A stretch of 64,000 nt of DNA from assembly GCF_900168065.1 (NCBI RefSeq), contig NZ_FUZZ01000001.1:930001-994000 (forward strand). Reading direction: 5' to 3'. The notes under the pieces were generated by a model. That model was not told the DNA's origin and searched no databases. It worked only from the letters and a program-made list of their open reading frames with translations. The stretch is from Chitinophaga ginsengisegetis (GTDB taxonomy: Bacteria > Bacteroidota > Bacteroidia > Chitinophagales > Chitinophagaceae). Shown one piece after another: positions 19,027-27,606 of the stretch. A program made the translations under genes and the position numbers. Every line of letters starts with the position of its first letter. Within the stretch, counting starts at the first letter, position 1.

Positions 19027-19465
19027 TTTTACTATTGATGATCATGCCGGCCATCGTTCCATCGCAGACTAATGCACCGGCAGTATTATATAATGCCACG
19101 CGGCATTTTAACTTGTTAAAGCGGAAATATATTTTCGTGGCCTGCGCCTTCACCGTTTCACCGGGCGCCACAGGCAAGTAAAAGTCGATGTGGGCAGAGG
19201 TCATGGCTACCGTGGGTAACTGCTCCTGTATCTCATCTCTCAAAAGATAAATACCCAGGCAGGCCAGCCCTGTTTGCGCCATTACCTCTGTAAGCAATAC
19301 GCCCGGCGTAACAGGAAGCCCTTTAAAGTGGCCCTTATAGCAAGGCATATCTGCGTGAAAGGTATATATACCCGTTACCTTTTCTTCATCGATATATTCC
19401 AGTTCATCCACAAACAGGAAAGGCGGTGCATATGGTAAATGCTGCAGGATCTCTTCTTTTGTCAT
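19019..19465 (-). CDS. FabZ/FabA-like 3-hydroxyacyl-ACP dehydratase
   Basis: 148 residues with a single hot-dog fold. The active-site helix reads YKGHFKGLPVTPGVLLTEVMAQ-like, with His46 and Glu60 in the positions of the FabZ dyad. The N-terminal PYAPPFLFVDELEYID is also FabZ-like. It removes water from 3-hydroxyacyl-ACP to give the trans-2-enoyl thioester. Three bases separate it from the reductase gene and it overlaps the ketosynthase gene, so it belongs to the elongation set of the cluster. Confidence 0.88.
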   Translation of the reverse strand: MTKEEILQHLPYAPPFLFVDELEYIDEEKVTGIYTFHADMPCYKGHFKGLPVTPGVLLTEVMAQTGLACLGIYLLRDEIQEQLPTVAMTSAHIDFYLPVAPGETVKAQATKIYFRFNKLKCRVALYNTAGALVCDGTMAGMIINSKNE

Positions 19466-19468
19466 ACG

Positions 19469-20242
19469 CTAATGAATATGTGTTCCTCCGTCCACCGGTA
19501 TAATGGCGCCATTGATCCAGGCGGCTTCATCTTTGCACAGCAGGTATACTACATTCGCAACGTCTTCCGGGGTGGTAAGCTGCCGGAAAGGGTTCCTTTC
19601 CCTGCTGTATTCCAACAACGCTTCGCTACCCGGAATTTTTCGCAACGAGGCGGTGTCGGTAACCCCGGCGCGGATGCAGTTGGCCCGGATGCCATGCGGC
19701 GCAAATTCCAGCGCTATGCTCCGGGTAATGGATTCCAGCGCCGCCTTCGCAGCAGATACTGCTGCATAGTGCGCCATTGCTTTATAACTACCATCGCTTG
19801 TAAAAGAAAGGATACGTGCATCTGTGGCAAACAGTTGCCTGTGGAGGATATCGGCCGACCATTCGTATAAGCTCACCGCCATATGGCCGATGGTGGTATT
19901 GAAATCGTCTGCCTCCAGATCCGGTAACGCTTTGAGGTTGCCCCTTGCGATACTGTGCAGCAGGCAGCGGATACGGCCCGTGCCCATCGCTTCCTGTAAC
20001 TGCTGCAAGATGTCTGCACGTTTTTCCGTGTTAAGTACATCGGTGTTAAAGGTCAGCAACTGCACGCCCTGTGACCTGATCTCCTCAAACTGCTGTTGGA
20101 TCTCTGCCAGTTCCACGCGGGTATTGCGGTGCACAATGCAGATGTTCATGCCATTCGCCGCCAGCTTACGTGCCGATGCCAGTCCAAGCCCGCTGCTGCC
20201 TCCCAATATTAATGCCCAGTAAGGTGCAAACTCTGTTACCAT
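19469..20242 (-). CDS. FabL/FabI-like enoyl-ACP reductase (SDR fold)
   Basis: 257 residues. The cofactor loop is LILGGSSGLGLASARKLA. The catalytic pattern is Tyr159-X6-Lys166 (HYAAVSAAKAALE), which is the enoyl reductase spacing (FabI/FabL) and not the Tyr-X3-Lys of FabG ketoreductases. HSIARG at 96-101 also matches the FabI/FabL loop, and the C-terminal NGAIIPVDGG is typical. It should reduce the enoyl-ACP made by the neighbouring dehydratase. A true ketoreductase is not present in the operon, so that step must be supplied by the housekeeping FabG or by this enzyme acting broadly. It overlaps the PKS gene by 7 bases. Confidence 0.8.
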   Translation of the reverse strand: MVTEFAPYWALILGGSSGLGLASARKLAANGMNICIVHRNTRVELAEIQQQFEEIRSQGVQLLTFNTDVLNTEKRADILQQLQEAMGTGRIRCLLHSIARGNLKALPDLEADDFNTTIGHMAVSLYEWSADILHRQLFATDARILSFTSDGSYKAMAHYAAVSAAKAALESITRSIALEFAPHGIRANCIRAGVTDTASLRKIPGSEALLEYSRERNPFRQLTTPEDVANVVYLLCKDEAAWINGAIIPVDGGTHIH

Positions 20243-21288
20243 TGTAATAATATTCTTTGTGCGGAAAAGCCCGGGCCGAAGCTCAACATCAGTCCTTTAT
20301 CGCCTTTGGGCAACGACTGCTCCATAAACCTTTCCAATACATATAACACCGTAGCGCTGGACATGTTGCCATACGACCGCAGAATTTCTTTGGTATCGTC
20401 CAGTTTCTTTCCCATAGTGCGGAACAGTTCTTCCACGAGGGTAATGATCTTTTTTCCGCCGGGATGAAAAATGAGATGGTCGATATCTTCGATAGTAAGA
20501 TTATTCTTTGCCAGGAAAGGATGTACGATATCGCCGAAGTGCGCTTCTATTTTTTCAGGTACTTCTATATCCAGCACCATTTTTAAACCGGTGTTGGAGA
20601 GATGGAATCCCATCAGGTATTCCGCATCATAGAAGTGATACATTTCTTCCGCGATAATTTCCGGACCGGGATCCTGCTCATGTGAAGAGAGGATCGCGCA
20701 GGCGGCGCCGTCGCCGAAGATGGCTGCACTGACGATATTGGCCATCGAAAAATCGTCGAGCTGGAACGTAGCGGTAGGCGACTCCACCGCTATTACCGCC
20801 GCTCGTTTACCGGGGTTGGCCTCCAGCATTTTTTTGGCATAGATGATCCCCGAAACTCCCGCGGCACAACCCATCTCCGTAACGGGCAGGCGTACAATAT
20901 CCTGGCGCAGCTGTAATTCATTGATCAGGTATGCATCCAGGGAAGGGATCATGATGCCGGTGCAGCTCACGGTGATGATATAGTCGAGATCTGTTCCTTT
21001 CAAACCGGCTTTATCCAGCGCGCTTTGCAGGCAGGTCCGGCCCAGGGCAATCATCTCCCGCTGGTAGATATTATTTTTATCTTCAAAAGAAGTACTGGTA
21101 AATACTTCTTCAGGTCCCATAATAGAATAGCGTTTATCCACGCCGGCGTTTTCAAAAATCTTGATCACCTTGCGGATAAATCTTTCTTCCTGGCCCTGGA
21201 GCCATAAGGATAAGTAAGGGATAATTTCAGCGGTGGTTCTTGAGTAAGGCGGTAGTGCTTTTGTGACAGTCTGAATTTTAACGCTCAT
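20236..21288 (-). CDS. Type III polyketide synthase (chalcone/stilbene synthase-like)
   Basis: 350 residues. The catalytic triad is visible: Cys141 in VTEMGCAAGVSG, His275 in LIFHPGGKKI and Asn308 in RSYGNMSSATVLYVLE. The GFGPG-type loop near the end reads SFGPGFSAQ. Bacterial enzymes of this kind extend fatty acyl starters with malonyl units and cyclise the product to alkylresorcinols or alkylpyrones. The adjacent ACP, ketosynthase, dehydratase and reductase suggest the starter is made on site. The start overlaps the methyltransferase stop by 4 bases. Resorcinol and pyrone cyclisation cannot be told apart from sequence alone. Confidence 0.93.
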   Translation of the reverse strand: MSVKIQTVTKALPPYSRTTAEIIPYLSLWLQGQEERFIRKVIKIFENAGVDKRYSIMGPEEVFTSTSFEDKNNIYQREMIALGRTCLQSALDKAGLKGTDLDYIITVSCTGIMIPSLDAYLINELQLRQDIVRLPVTEMGCAAGVSGIIYAKKMLEANPGKRAAVIAVESPTATFQLDDFSMANIVSAAIFGDGAACAILSSHEQDPGPEIIAEEMYHFYDAEYLMGFHLSNTGLKMVLDIEVPEKIEAHFGDIVHPFLAKNNLTIEDIDHLIFHPGGKKIITLVEELFRTMGKKLDDTKEILRSYGNMSSATVLYVLERFMEQSLPKGDKGLMLSFGPGFSAQRILLQW

Positions 21289-21995
21289 AGTTTATTGATT
21301 ATCCATTGATACCGGAACGCCCATTTCCATTTGAGAGAATACTGATCAATATTAAGTTCAGCCGATAAATGTTGTAATTCTTTCTTTTTAAATCCCCGGA
21401 GAATGGATACCAGTCCATCTTCCCTGACCATATTATTTAAATTAAACACAAAGCATACCAGTTGAAACAGGCGGTATGCCAATGCGCTGCGGTGCAGGTC
21501 ATTAACGACTACTCCTTTCCCGGCCTGCCGGTAAAAGACTTTCATCAGTTCCCGGATTTCTGCTTCTTTAAAGTGATGCAGCGTAAGCGTGCATAAAATA
21601 ATATCATAGCGTTGCTCCCGGAAGGCCGGCTGCGTAATATCCTGGCAATAATACTCAATGTGCGGATAATCTTTTGATAAATTCCGTGCATGCGTTACCG
21701 TAGCCTGGTTGGCATCAATGCCGGTAAGTTTTATTTTTCTTTGGGAAGAAAAAGTATCCGACAGTTGCCGCAGCATATCACCGTTGCCGCAGCCGATATC
21801 CACGATGGTAATTTCCTCGCTGGCGGGAATATTTTTGATGAGGGCCGCTACCCCTTTGCGGGTGATGCGGTTGCCTCCCAATAAGAAATTGATTTGTGCT
21901 ATTTTATCCAGCGTAGCTTTCAGCAGATCGCCGTCCATACTGAAATCGTCCATGATTTCGGTAGCCTGGCTCCGGTGCCGGGTTTTTACACGCAT
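21285..21995 (-). CDS. Class I SAM-dependent methyltransferase
   Basis: 236 residues. Motif I, ITIVDIGCGNGDMLRQL (about 63-79), binds S-adenosylmethionine. GIDANQATV, CQDITQPAF and IILCTLTLHHF supply the later motifs. The C-terminal region is more hydrophobic, hinting at a lipid substrate. It lies between the flavoprotein and the type III PKS with short overlaps at both ends (10 and 4 bases), so it probably methylates the polyketide product on oxygen or carbon. The ATG at 21995 keeps the coupling; an internal ATG 14 codons later is possible. Confidence 0.85.
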   Translation of the reverse strand: MRVKTRHRSQATEIMDDFSMDGDLLKATLDKIAQINFLLGGNRITRKGVAALIKNIPASEEITIVDIGCGNGDMLRQLSDTFSSQRKIKLTGIDANQATVTHARNLSKDYPHIEYYCQDITQPAFREQRYDIILCTLTLHHFKEAEIRELMKVFYRQAGKGVVVNDLHRSALAYRLFQLVCFVFNLNNMVREDGLVSILRGFKKKELQHLSAELNIDQYSLKWKWAFRYQWIINKL

Positions 21996-23125
21996 TCCGG
22001 TACGGCATTTAACGGTTTCCCATGCGTGCGCCTGATGATTCCCGGCAGCAGGCCGGGGAAGAGGATCAGTCCTTTCATCATGGTAGCGGAAAGTTTTTCA
22101 TTGCGGAACAACCGCGATAATACACGGCCGGTGCGCATACGGCCACTGAACATTTTGTTCCAGGCTTTCGTATAATTCTGCTCCATCAATAAACGGTTAC
22201 GTGTGGCGGCTGAAAAATATTCCAGCACCTTATCGGAGGCTATCTGCGCGCTTTGTATGGCCATCGCCATACCGTTGCCGCAAAGCGGGTGAATAAGCCC
22301 AGCAGTATCACCAATCATCAGGATATGATTCAGTACCTTTTCTTTATCTGTAAAAGATACCTGGCTGATGGTTAAAGGTTTATCGAACAAGGCGGTGCTG
22401 TTTTCAAAGATATCCTTCAGATGCTGATTACGATACAACACCTGCTCGCGGTGTGATTCTATCTGCTTAAAATTTTTAAAACTCTCATAGCTCACCAGGT
22501 AGCAGATATTCAGGATATCATCTTCTACTTTTGATACGCCGCAATATCCGCCGTCGAAATTATGAAGCCCAACAGTATCGGCCGGGAAGTTGCCACGGTA
22601 GTGCGATTTCACGGCCAGCCAGGGCGATTTTTCATTAAAAAACGGACGGGCAAGTTTTCCATCAAGCGCAGCTCTTTTGCCATAGGCGCCCAACACCACC
22701 GGCGCTGAAAAAACGCCATAGCTGTTGGTATCAATGAAAAAACGGTCGTTTTCAAATACCACGTTGGTAACGGTATCTTCAATTAACTCCACCCCGTTTT
22801 CGATCATTGTTTGCATCAGGAACTGGTCGAACGTATACCGGCTTACACCAAACCCTCCCAATGGAAGCGGTGTTTCCAGCGTTTTGCCATAATGATCTGA
22901 AATAATTAACCGGTTGATCCGGGAAGGATGCAATACCGAAGGATCTGCCCCGAGCGACTGCAGATAAGGTAATACTTCATTGGAAACATACTCCCCGCAT
23001 ACCTTGTGCGAAGGGTATTTACTTTTTTCGATCACGGTTACCTGTAATCCTGCTTTCGATAAATGAATAGCACTGGTGAGGCCCGACAAGCCCCCACCGA
23101 TAATAATAACATCTCTTGAACCCAT
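21986..23125 (-). CDS. FAD-dependent oxidoreductase, geranylgeranyl-reductase/aromatic hydroxylase type
   Basis: About 379 residues from ATG 23125. This start is preferred to a GTG 36 bases upstream because it puts the FAD motif VIIIGGGLSGLTSAIHLSKAG right at the N-terminus and has AGGGG a few bases before it. GDTAGLIHPLCGNGMAMAIQSA is the second FAD-binding motif shared by geranylgeranyl reductases and aromatic hydroxylases. KYPSHKVCGEYVS is typical of the geranylgeranyl reductase family. It is the first gene of the eight-gene operon and probably hydroxylates or otherwise oxidises the polyketide ring, or reduces its side chain. Confidence 0.85.
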   Translation of the reverse strand: MGSRDVIIIGGGLSGLTSAIHLSKAGLQVTVIEKSKYPSHKVCGEYVSNEVLPYLQSLGADPSVLHPSRINRLIISDHYGKTLETPLPLGGFGVSRYTFDQFLMQTMIENGVELIEDTVTNVVFENDRFFIDTNSYGVFSAPVVLGAYGKRAALDGKLARPFFNEKSPWLAVKSHYRGNFPADTVGLHNFDGGYCGVSKVEDDILNICYLVSYESFKNFKQIESHREQVLYRNQHLKDIFENSTALFDKPLTISQVSFTDKEKVLNHILMIGDTAGLIHPLCGNGMAMAIQSAQIASDKVLEYFSAATRNRLLMEQNYTKAWNKMFSGRMRTGRVLSRLFRNEKLSATMMKGLILFPGLLPGIIRRTHGKPLNAVPECV

Positions 23126-23260
23126 AACCCCTATGGTTAAAACAATAACAAGCTCCGACACAAAGAAGGTAGCCTACCCCAATATAATGAATTTATAGTT
23201 GATTTTACTTTCGCTAAGATCAGAATATTCTTTATAAATCATGGTCTTATAAAACTTAAC

Positions 23261-23290
23261 ATTGCCAATATTATTTAATTGTTAATTTTG
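23261..23290 (+). promoter_or_regulatory. Promoter of the histone-H1-like gene
   Basis: TAATTTTG at 23283-23290 matches TAnnTTTG, and an ATTG at 23261-23264 lies 18 bases before it, within the usual -33/-7 spacing. Transcription would start near 23296, about 28 bases before the ATG. Confidence 0.5.
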
Positions 23291-23323
23291 AATATAATAT
23301 ATTTTGTAAATAAATAATGCTCC

Positions 23324-23641
23324 ATGACTGATTCGAGTAAACCAACCGGCAAGCATCTTAAAAAAGAAGCTGGTGTAAAAGTAGCCGAAGTATTAACCGC
23401 ATTAAGCGATTTAAAAGAGAAGCTGGGAGAGAAAAAATTTCTCCGGAATGTAAAAAAGGCCACTAAAGCGATGATAGCAGGACTAACAGATAAACCAAAA
23501 GGACCTGCCAAGCCGAAGAAGAAAGTTGCAGCAGAGAAAGCCGCTGCGCCCAAAGCCAAAGCCAACACTCCCAAAGCCGCCGACAAAAAAGTGACGCCTA
23601 AGAAAGCTGCTCCCAAGAAAACTGCCGCTAAAAAAGCTTAA
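23324..23641 (+). CDS. Histone H1-like Lys/Ala/Pro-rich DNA-binding protein
   Basis: 105 residues. The first 50 are a short helical head (EVLTALSDLKEKLGEKKF), and the second half is a run of Lys, Ala and Pro in PKKAAPKKTAAKKA style, like the tail of eukaryotic H1 and of bacterial Hc1/AlgP-type proteins. Such tails bind DNA without sequence specificity. A head of this type followed by a KKA tail is common among Bacteroidota nucleoid-associated proteins. It is transcribed divergently from the polyketide operon, but no functional link is implied. The call rests on composition more than on homology. Confidence 0.75.
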   Translation: MTDSSKPTGKHLKKEAGVKVAEVLTALSDLKEKLGEKKFLRNVKKATKAMIAGLTDKPKGPAKPKKKVAAEKAAAPKAKANTPKAADKKVTPKKAAPKKTAAKKA

Positions 23642-23730
23642 TCCTGCATCTGTAATTCCTGTGAGTGTCTTTATTGTTCCTGGTTGCAGGAATCAGTATT
23701 GTCATGTCCTCAACCGGACAATAGAGATAC

Positions 23731-24282
23731 TTACAGGTCCGGCGTTTTATCCCTTACATACCGGTTAACGTCGTATCCTTTGTCGTCCCATATCATGCCT
23801 TTCACCACCAGCGCTTCATGGTGGAATCCTGTTTTAATCAGCACCCTTTCAGAGGCTTCGTTGCCGGGTAACACGTCTGCAACGATCTTTTTCAGATCCA
23901 GTGCGGAGAAACAATACTGTACCACCGCCTCAATAGCTTCGGCCATGAAGCCTTTACCCCAGTATTCCTGTACCAGCGCAAATACCAGCGGCACCGTATC
24001 TGCCGTTTCATAATTATTGAAACCGATAAAACCGATCAGCGCTGTTTTTTCTTCCAGGGCAATACCCCAGCGGATCCCCTGCTTATCAGCAAAACGTTTT
24101 TTAAAAAGATCGATGACCGGTCGGACATTGGCCACTTCATTCAGGGGTATTACATGATAGTAGCGGGTTACCCGTTTATCTGTCAGCAGGTAAAACAAAT
24201 CCGGCTGATGCGAATGCTCAATTTCAATCAGGTGAAGACGCGGCGTGGACAAGACGGGAAATATATCCGGCAGTAAACTCAT
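23731..24282 (-). CDS. GNAT family N-acetyltransferase (RimJ/RimL type)
   Basis: About 184 residues from ATG 24282; the longer frame from 24336 adds an unlikely hydrophobic leader. STPRLHLIEIEHSHQPDLFYLLTD is the usual RimJ/L start. The acetyl-CoA loop region shows VQEYWGKGFMAEAIEAVVQYCF, and VLPGNEASERVLIKTGFHHE is the conserved motif B. These enzymes acetylate protein N-termini, amino acids, polyamines or antibiotics; the substrate here is unknown. The gene stands alone on the minus strand between plus-strand genes. Confidence 0.85.
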   Translation of the reverse strand: MSLLPDIFPVLSTPRLHLIEIEHSHQPDLFYLLTDKRVTRYYHVIPLNEVANVRPVIDLFKKRFADKQGIRWGIALEEKTALIGFIGFNNYETADTVPLVFALVQEYWGKGFMAEAIEAVVQYCFSALDLKKIVADVLPGNEASERVLIKTGFHHEALVVKGMIWDDKGYDVNRYVRDKTPDL

Positions 24283-24398
24283 ATGCTGGTTGGGTCGTTT
24301 TAATAAACCCAATATAAAAACAATTGCACCACACAACCAAAAATGTTATTTCTGCCAGTCAAAAAAAAGTATCTTGTTTTCAAAATTTATTCCACGAC

Positions 24399-25664
24399 AT
24401 GTTAGCATTCACTCAGCGTCCGGCGGCAGCATTGCTGGCTGCAGGCATTAGTTTGTGGGCGATGACCGCCCGCTCCCAATCACCCTCCTTCAACGAAAAA
24501 GGCATTACCCGGCCTGCGTTGGAACATTACCTGGATCATGCGGTTACCATGACCGAATTTCTTTCGGTAGATCCTTACGCCTCCGATGCGCCTTATCCCC
24601 ACAAAGAAGACGACATCCGCCTGATCCGGAACATCGGGGCAAAGTTTATAGGCCGCGCCATATACCGCTGGGGCGGGGAATCGGTACTCAACAACAAAGA
24701 TTTTCTTAGTCGCGCCAAACAGCTGGTACAGGAAGTGCATAAAAATGATCCGGAAGTAATTTTCCAGGCTGCCCTGTTTGAGCAGATCAGCGAACAGGTA
24801 AACACGATTCCTGTTCCGGCGTGGGCATTCAAAGCATTAGGGTTACCGGCGGAAGACCGGCACTTCCAGTACGCCGGCATGCTCAACACAAAAGGTAAAC
24901 TGGTAGATCACTGGAGTAAAGGCAACAGCGTACCGGACATTACGCGCGTGGAAACGCAGCTGTGGTTTATGTTCCTGGCGGGCACCTACATGGAAGTGGG
25001 CTGCGAAGCGTTGCACCTCGGACAAATTGCCCTGATAGGCATGGAAGATCCACAACTGACGGAATGGGCCGCCTTCCTGGAAAAATTACGAGCCTATGCA
25101 AAAGATCACACCCGCCATCACTGGGTATTGCTCGATGCACATACGCCATCAGGTGGTATGGTAGTCAATGATAAAAGCTTACTGGATTTTAACTCGTTCC
25201 CGCTGCGCATTAAATCAGTGCCGGCGCATCCGCAGGAAGGTATTTTAGAAATGGGTTTTACGGATGCCCTTTTCGGGAGAAGCAAAGGCGGTATTACACC
25301 CAGTGGCTGGAAAGCCGCGTCAATGCCTTACCTGGTGGAGTTGGATAATTTTGGTATCAGCGATCATCCGGGTGTGCCGGATACCACTACCATTTATCCG
25401 TGGGGCTTTGATGAAATCAGCTGGTTTTATCAGCAACCGGAACAATACCGGAACAACTGGCTGCGATATGCGCATCAATGGGTAGCAGATCATGACGCCA
25501 ATGGTCATTTGCAGATGCCTGTTACCCGTGTAGTTACTTTAGGCCGGAAAAAACCAAGACTGAAATACCGGGCCAATACCCGCTCTGCGCAATGTCCGGA
25601 TGGCATGAACGATGAGGCGACAATCAAATCCATCTGGCAGGCGGCTGATGCAAGGAAGAAGTAG
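24399..25664 (+). CDS. Secreted protein of unknown function, possibly a TIM-barrel or hydrolase fold
   Basis: About 421 residues from ATG 24399, chosen because it gives a signal peptide (AALLAAGISLWAMTARSQ) and because the longer frame to 24324 would run into the GNAT gene's upstream region. The mature protein is rich in Trp, His and Asp. Features include IGAKFIGRAIYRWGGES, TQLWFMFLAGTYMEVGCEALHLGQ, a HHWVLLDAHTPSGGMV block and a late DGMNDEATIKSIWQAAD. The acidic and histidine clusters would suit a hydrolase or lyase, but no family is recognised. It ends at a strong hairpin shared with the convergent gene. Confidence 0.65.
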   Translation: MLAFTQRPAAALLAAGISLWAMTARSQSPSFNEKGITRPALEHYLDHAVTMTEFLSVDPYASDAPYPHKEDDIRLIRNIGAKFIGRAIYRWGGESVLNNKDFLSRAKQLVQEVHKNDPEVIFQAALFEQISEQVNTIPVPAWAFKALGLPAEDRHFQYAGMLNTKGKLVDHWSKGNSVPDITRVETQLWFMFLAGTYMEVGCEALHLGQIALIGMEDPQLTEWAAFLEKLRAYAKDHTRHHWVLLDAHTPSGGMVVNDKSLLDFNSFPLRIKSVPAHPQEGILEMGFTDALFGRSKGGITPSGWKAASMPYLVELDNFGISDHPGVPDTTTIYPWGFDEISWFYQQPEQYRNNWLRYAHQWVADHDANGHLQMPVTRVVTLGRKKPRLKYRANTRSAQCPDGMNDEATIKSIWQAADARKK

Positions 25665-25672
25665 GGACCATC

Positions 25673-25715
25673 ACCGGTTATCTTTCTTCCAAAAGATAAC
25701 CGGTAACTCTTTTAT
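25673..25715. terminator. Bidirectional terminator between convergent genes
   Basis: A 13-bp perfect stem (25673-25685 with 25692-25704) has a 6-base loop and is followed by CTCTTTTATTT on the plus strand. It serves the unknown secreted protein gene and, in reverse, the lipoprotein gene whose stop begins at 25712. Confidence 0.85.
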
Positions 25716-26341
25716 TTCTGTTTCACCAGTTTCATCACTTCAAAGCCGGTTACAACAGCGGAAGATTCTACCTGGTTAAGATTCAGTGTCAGCAACAGCG
25801 TATCTGCACTCCAGGAAATTTTTCCACCCGCAGCCTGTACTTCAACAGTACCACCACCATAGGAAGGAGTTTCCATTACACCCGCGCTGAAATAAATAGA
25901 ATCTGCTCCTACCAGTTTATAGGGGTTGGAAGCATTATACGGATCCATCGCCATCTGGAAAGGCATTTGCAGATCAGTGATCAGCTCTCCGTTCATGTAC
26001 AGCACATTCCTGATAACCGCATCGATAGAATAGCTCATGCCTGTTATCTTGAAAGTACTTCCATCAATTACCACTACGCCTTTGTTATTGAAGGTGGTAT
26101 AGTCGCTGTAAACAATGGCTTTGGCGCCTGATTCCGATATGCTGCTAACGCTGTTTACACGAACGCCTGCAAAGTTCCAGGTGCCTTCAATTTTATTATT
26201 GCCTGTTACAGGTGGTGTGGTGGGCGGTGGTGTGGTAGGGGTAACGTTATCCGGGCCGGCCATTTCAAGGCTTCCGCAGGAAACGAGTGTTGTGGCAAAA
26301 ACTGCCAGCAGCATCAGGGATCTGTAGGTATTCATCTTCAT
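25712..26341 (-). CDS. Lipoprotein of unknown function with Thr/Pro linker
   Basis: About 209 residues from ATG 26341, which gives a proper lipoprotein signal (LMLLAVFATTLVSCGS, lipobox LVSC). After the lipidated Cys comes a linker TPTTPPPTTPPVTGN, then a single beta-rich domain starting NKIEGTWNFAGVRVNSV, a lipocalin-like opening seen in many Bacteroidota lipoproteins. The protein sits in the outer or inner membrane facing the periplasm. Function unknown; ligand binding is a guess from the fold-like opening. Confidence 0.7.
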   Translation of the reverse strand: MKMNTYRSLMLLAVFATTLVSCGSLEMAGPDNVTPTTPPPTTPPVTGNNKIEGTWNFAGVRVNSVSSISESGAKAIVYSDYTTFNNKGVVVIDGSTFKITGMSYSIDAVIRNVLYMNGELITDLQMPFQMAMDPYNASNPYKLVGADSIYFSAGVMETPSYGGGTVEVQAAGGKISWSADTLLLTLNLNQVESSAVVTGFEVMKLVKQK

Positions 26342-26419
26342 AAGTTTAAAACACAGGGATAATGGGCGTAAAGTTACCATCAATTGACGAACGAGTTTCA
26401 TCAATCTTTCATCAAGTTA

Positions 26420-27604
26420 TCATGAAACAGGTTGCCGCATTCTCATTTCTTCAAAGAAGGGGGTACGTCTTTCTTCCACGCATTTCGCTGCATACAGGTA
26501 CAGTGCGGCGCTCCAGGTTTGCCACTCCTGCCCTTTTGCAGTACCATCCTGTGCTTTCAGCCATTCATTGAAACCGTAATCCACTGTTCCGCTGTTGGAA
26601 ATAGTAATTATCCTGGTGAGTTCCAGCAGTTTCTCTTCTGCCAGCCGGTACTTCTTTGCGGCTACCAATGCGGCTACATAAAAACCACAGATGAAGGGCC
26701 AGATGCCACCGTTATGGTATTCTCCGGGGAGATTAAAAAAAGTGTAACGTTCGTGCCAGTCGTTGTCGCCCGGTTTCGTATAGGGGAAGAAGTTAGGCGG
26801 CAGTTTTACAGCCAGCTGGTTGTTTTTTATCAGCTCTGCACATTCATCTTCAATCCATGATACCATTTCCGCGGCCCTGGTGGGCGCTGCAATGCCGGAG
26901 AGTATAGCCAGGCTGTTGCCCAGCAGATCAAACCGTTCGCTGCTCAGTACTTTGTAGGACCACATGGCATAGTAGGGTTTGTGTTTCACTACCAATCCTT
27001 CGTGCACATGCCGGTGTTGTACACCACCGGTAATGGTGAATCTTCCCATTGCCTGCCGTACTTTCTCCGCACGTTCATGATGCCCGAGGATACGGAGATA
27101 ACTATACACAAGCGTGTTTACAAATAGTCCGTACCCAAGCACCCATTGTTCATCGCGCCAGTCGCTGGTAGGCTGTTGCGCCACCAGGTAACGGTCCGAG
27201 GGACTTTGATATTCCATCCACTGCAGCGATCTGTTCACGGCTTCTTCGAGGAACTGTTCATTTCCCGACAGCTTGCGATACATACCTGTCACGAGCAGGA
27301 AGAGCGGCGTGCTGTCGCTGGCGCCCAGGTCTTGTTTATCGTGTACGAGGGAAGAAATATGTCCGTGTGGGGTTTGATTTTTCGCCAGTGTTTCCAGTAC
27401 TTTCCGGATGCTGTTGATCAGCACCTGGTTGCCGGTTACGCCCACGCCAAAAAACGACAGGAGAAGATCTCTCGTGTATGGTTCAGGGTATCCCCATCCC
27501 GCAGTGCGGGGGAGGCCGTGAAAAGGACCGTTTACATTATGCAGCAAAACCTTCAGGGCGGCGTCCCTGGCTGCATTGATGGTTAACCAGGAGGAAGCTT
27601 CCAT
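26420..27604 (-). CDS. Six-hairpin (alpha/alpha)6 glycosidase-like protein
   Basis: 394 residues, no signal peptide, so cytoplasmic. The pattern resembles GH100/GH63/amylo-1,6-glucosidase-like enzymes: GWGYPEPYTRDLLLSFFG near the start, HISSLVHDKQDLGASDSTPLF, DWRDEQWVLGYGLFVNTLVYSYLRILG and GEYHNGGIWPFICGFYVAAL. Acidic residues in YTRD, GASDS and SDWRDEQW are candidate catalytic groups. It is the third gene of a PIG-L / GT4 / glycosidase operon, two bases after the GT4 stop. It may process a glucoside or trehalose-like sugar made or salvaged by the neighbours. Family assignment is tentative. Confidence 0.65.
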   Translation of the reverse strand: MEASSWLTINAARDAALKVLLHNVNGPFHGLPRTAGWGYPEPYTRDLLLSFFGVGVTGNQVLINSIRKVLETLAKNQTPHGHISSLVHDKQDLGASDSTPLFLLVTGMYRKLSGNEQFLEEAVNRSLQWMEYQSPSDRYLVAQQPTSDWRDEQWVLGYGLFVNTLVYSYLRILGHHERAEKVRQAMGRFTITGGVQHRHVHEGLVVKHKPYYAMWSYKVLSSERFDLLGNSLAILSGIAAPTRAAEMVSWIEDECAELIKNNQLAVKLPPNFFPYTKPGDNDWHERYTFFNLPGEYHNGGIWPFICGFYVAALVAAKKYRLAEEKLLELTRIITISNSGTVDYGFNEWLKAQDGTAKGQEWQTWSAALYLYAAKCVEERRTPFFEEMRMRQPVS

Positions 27605-27606
27605 GT

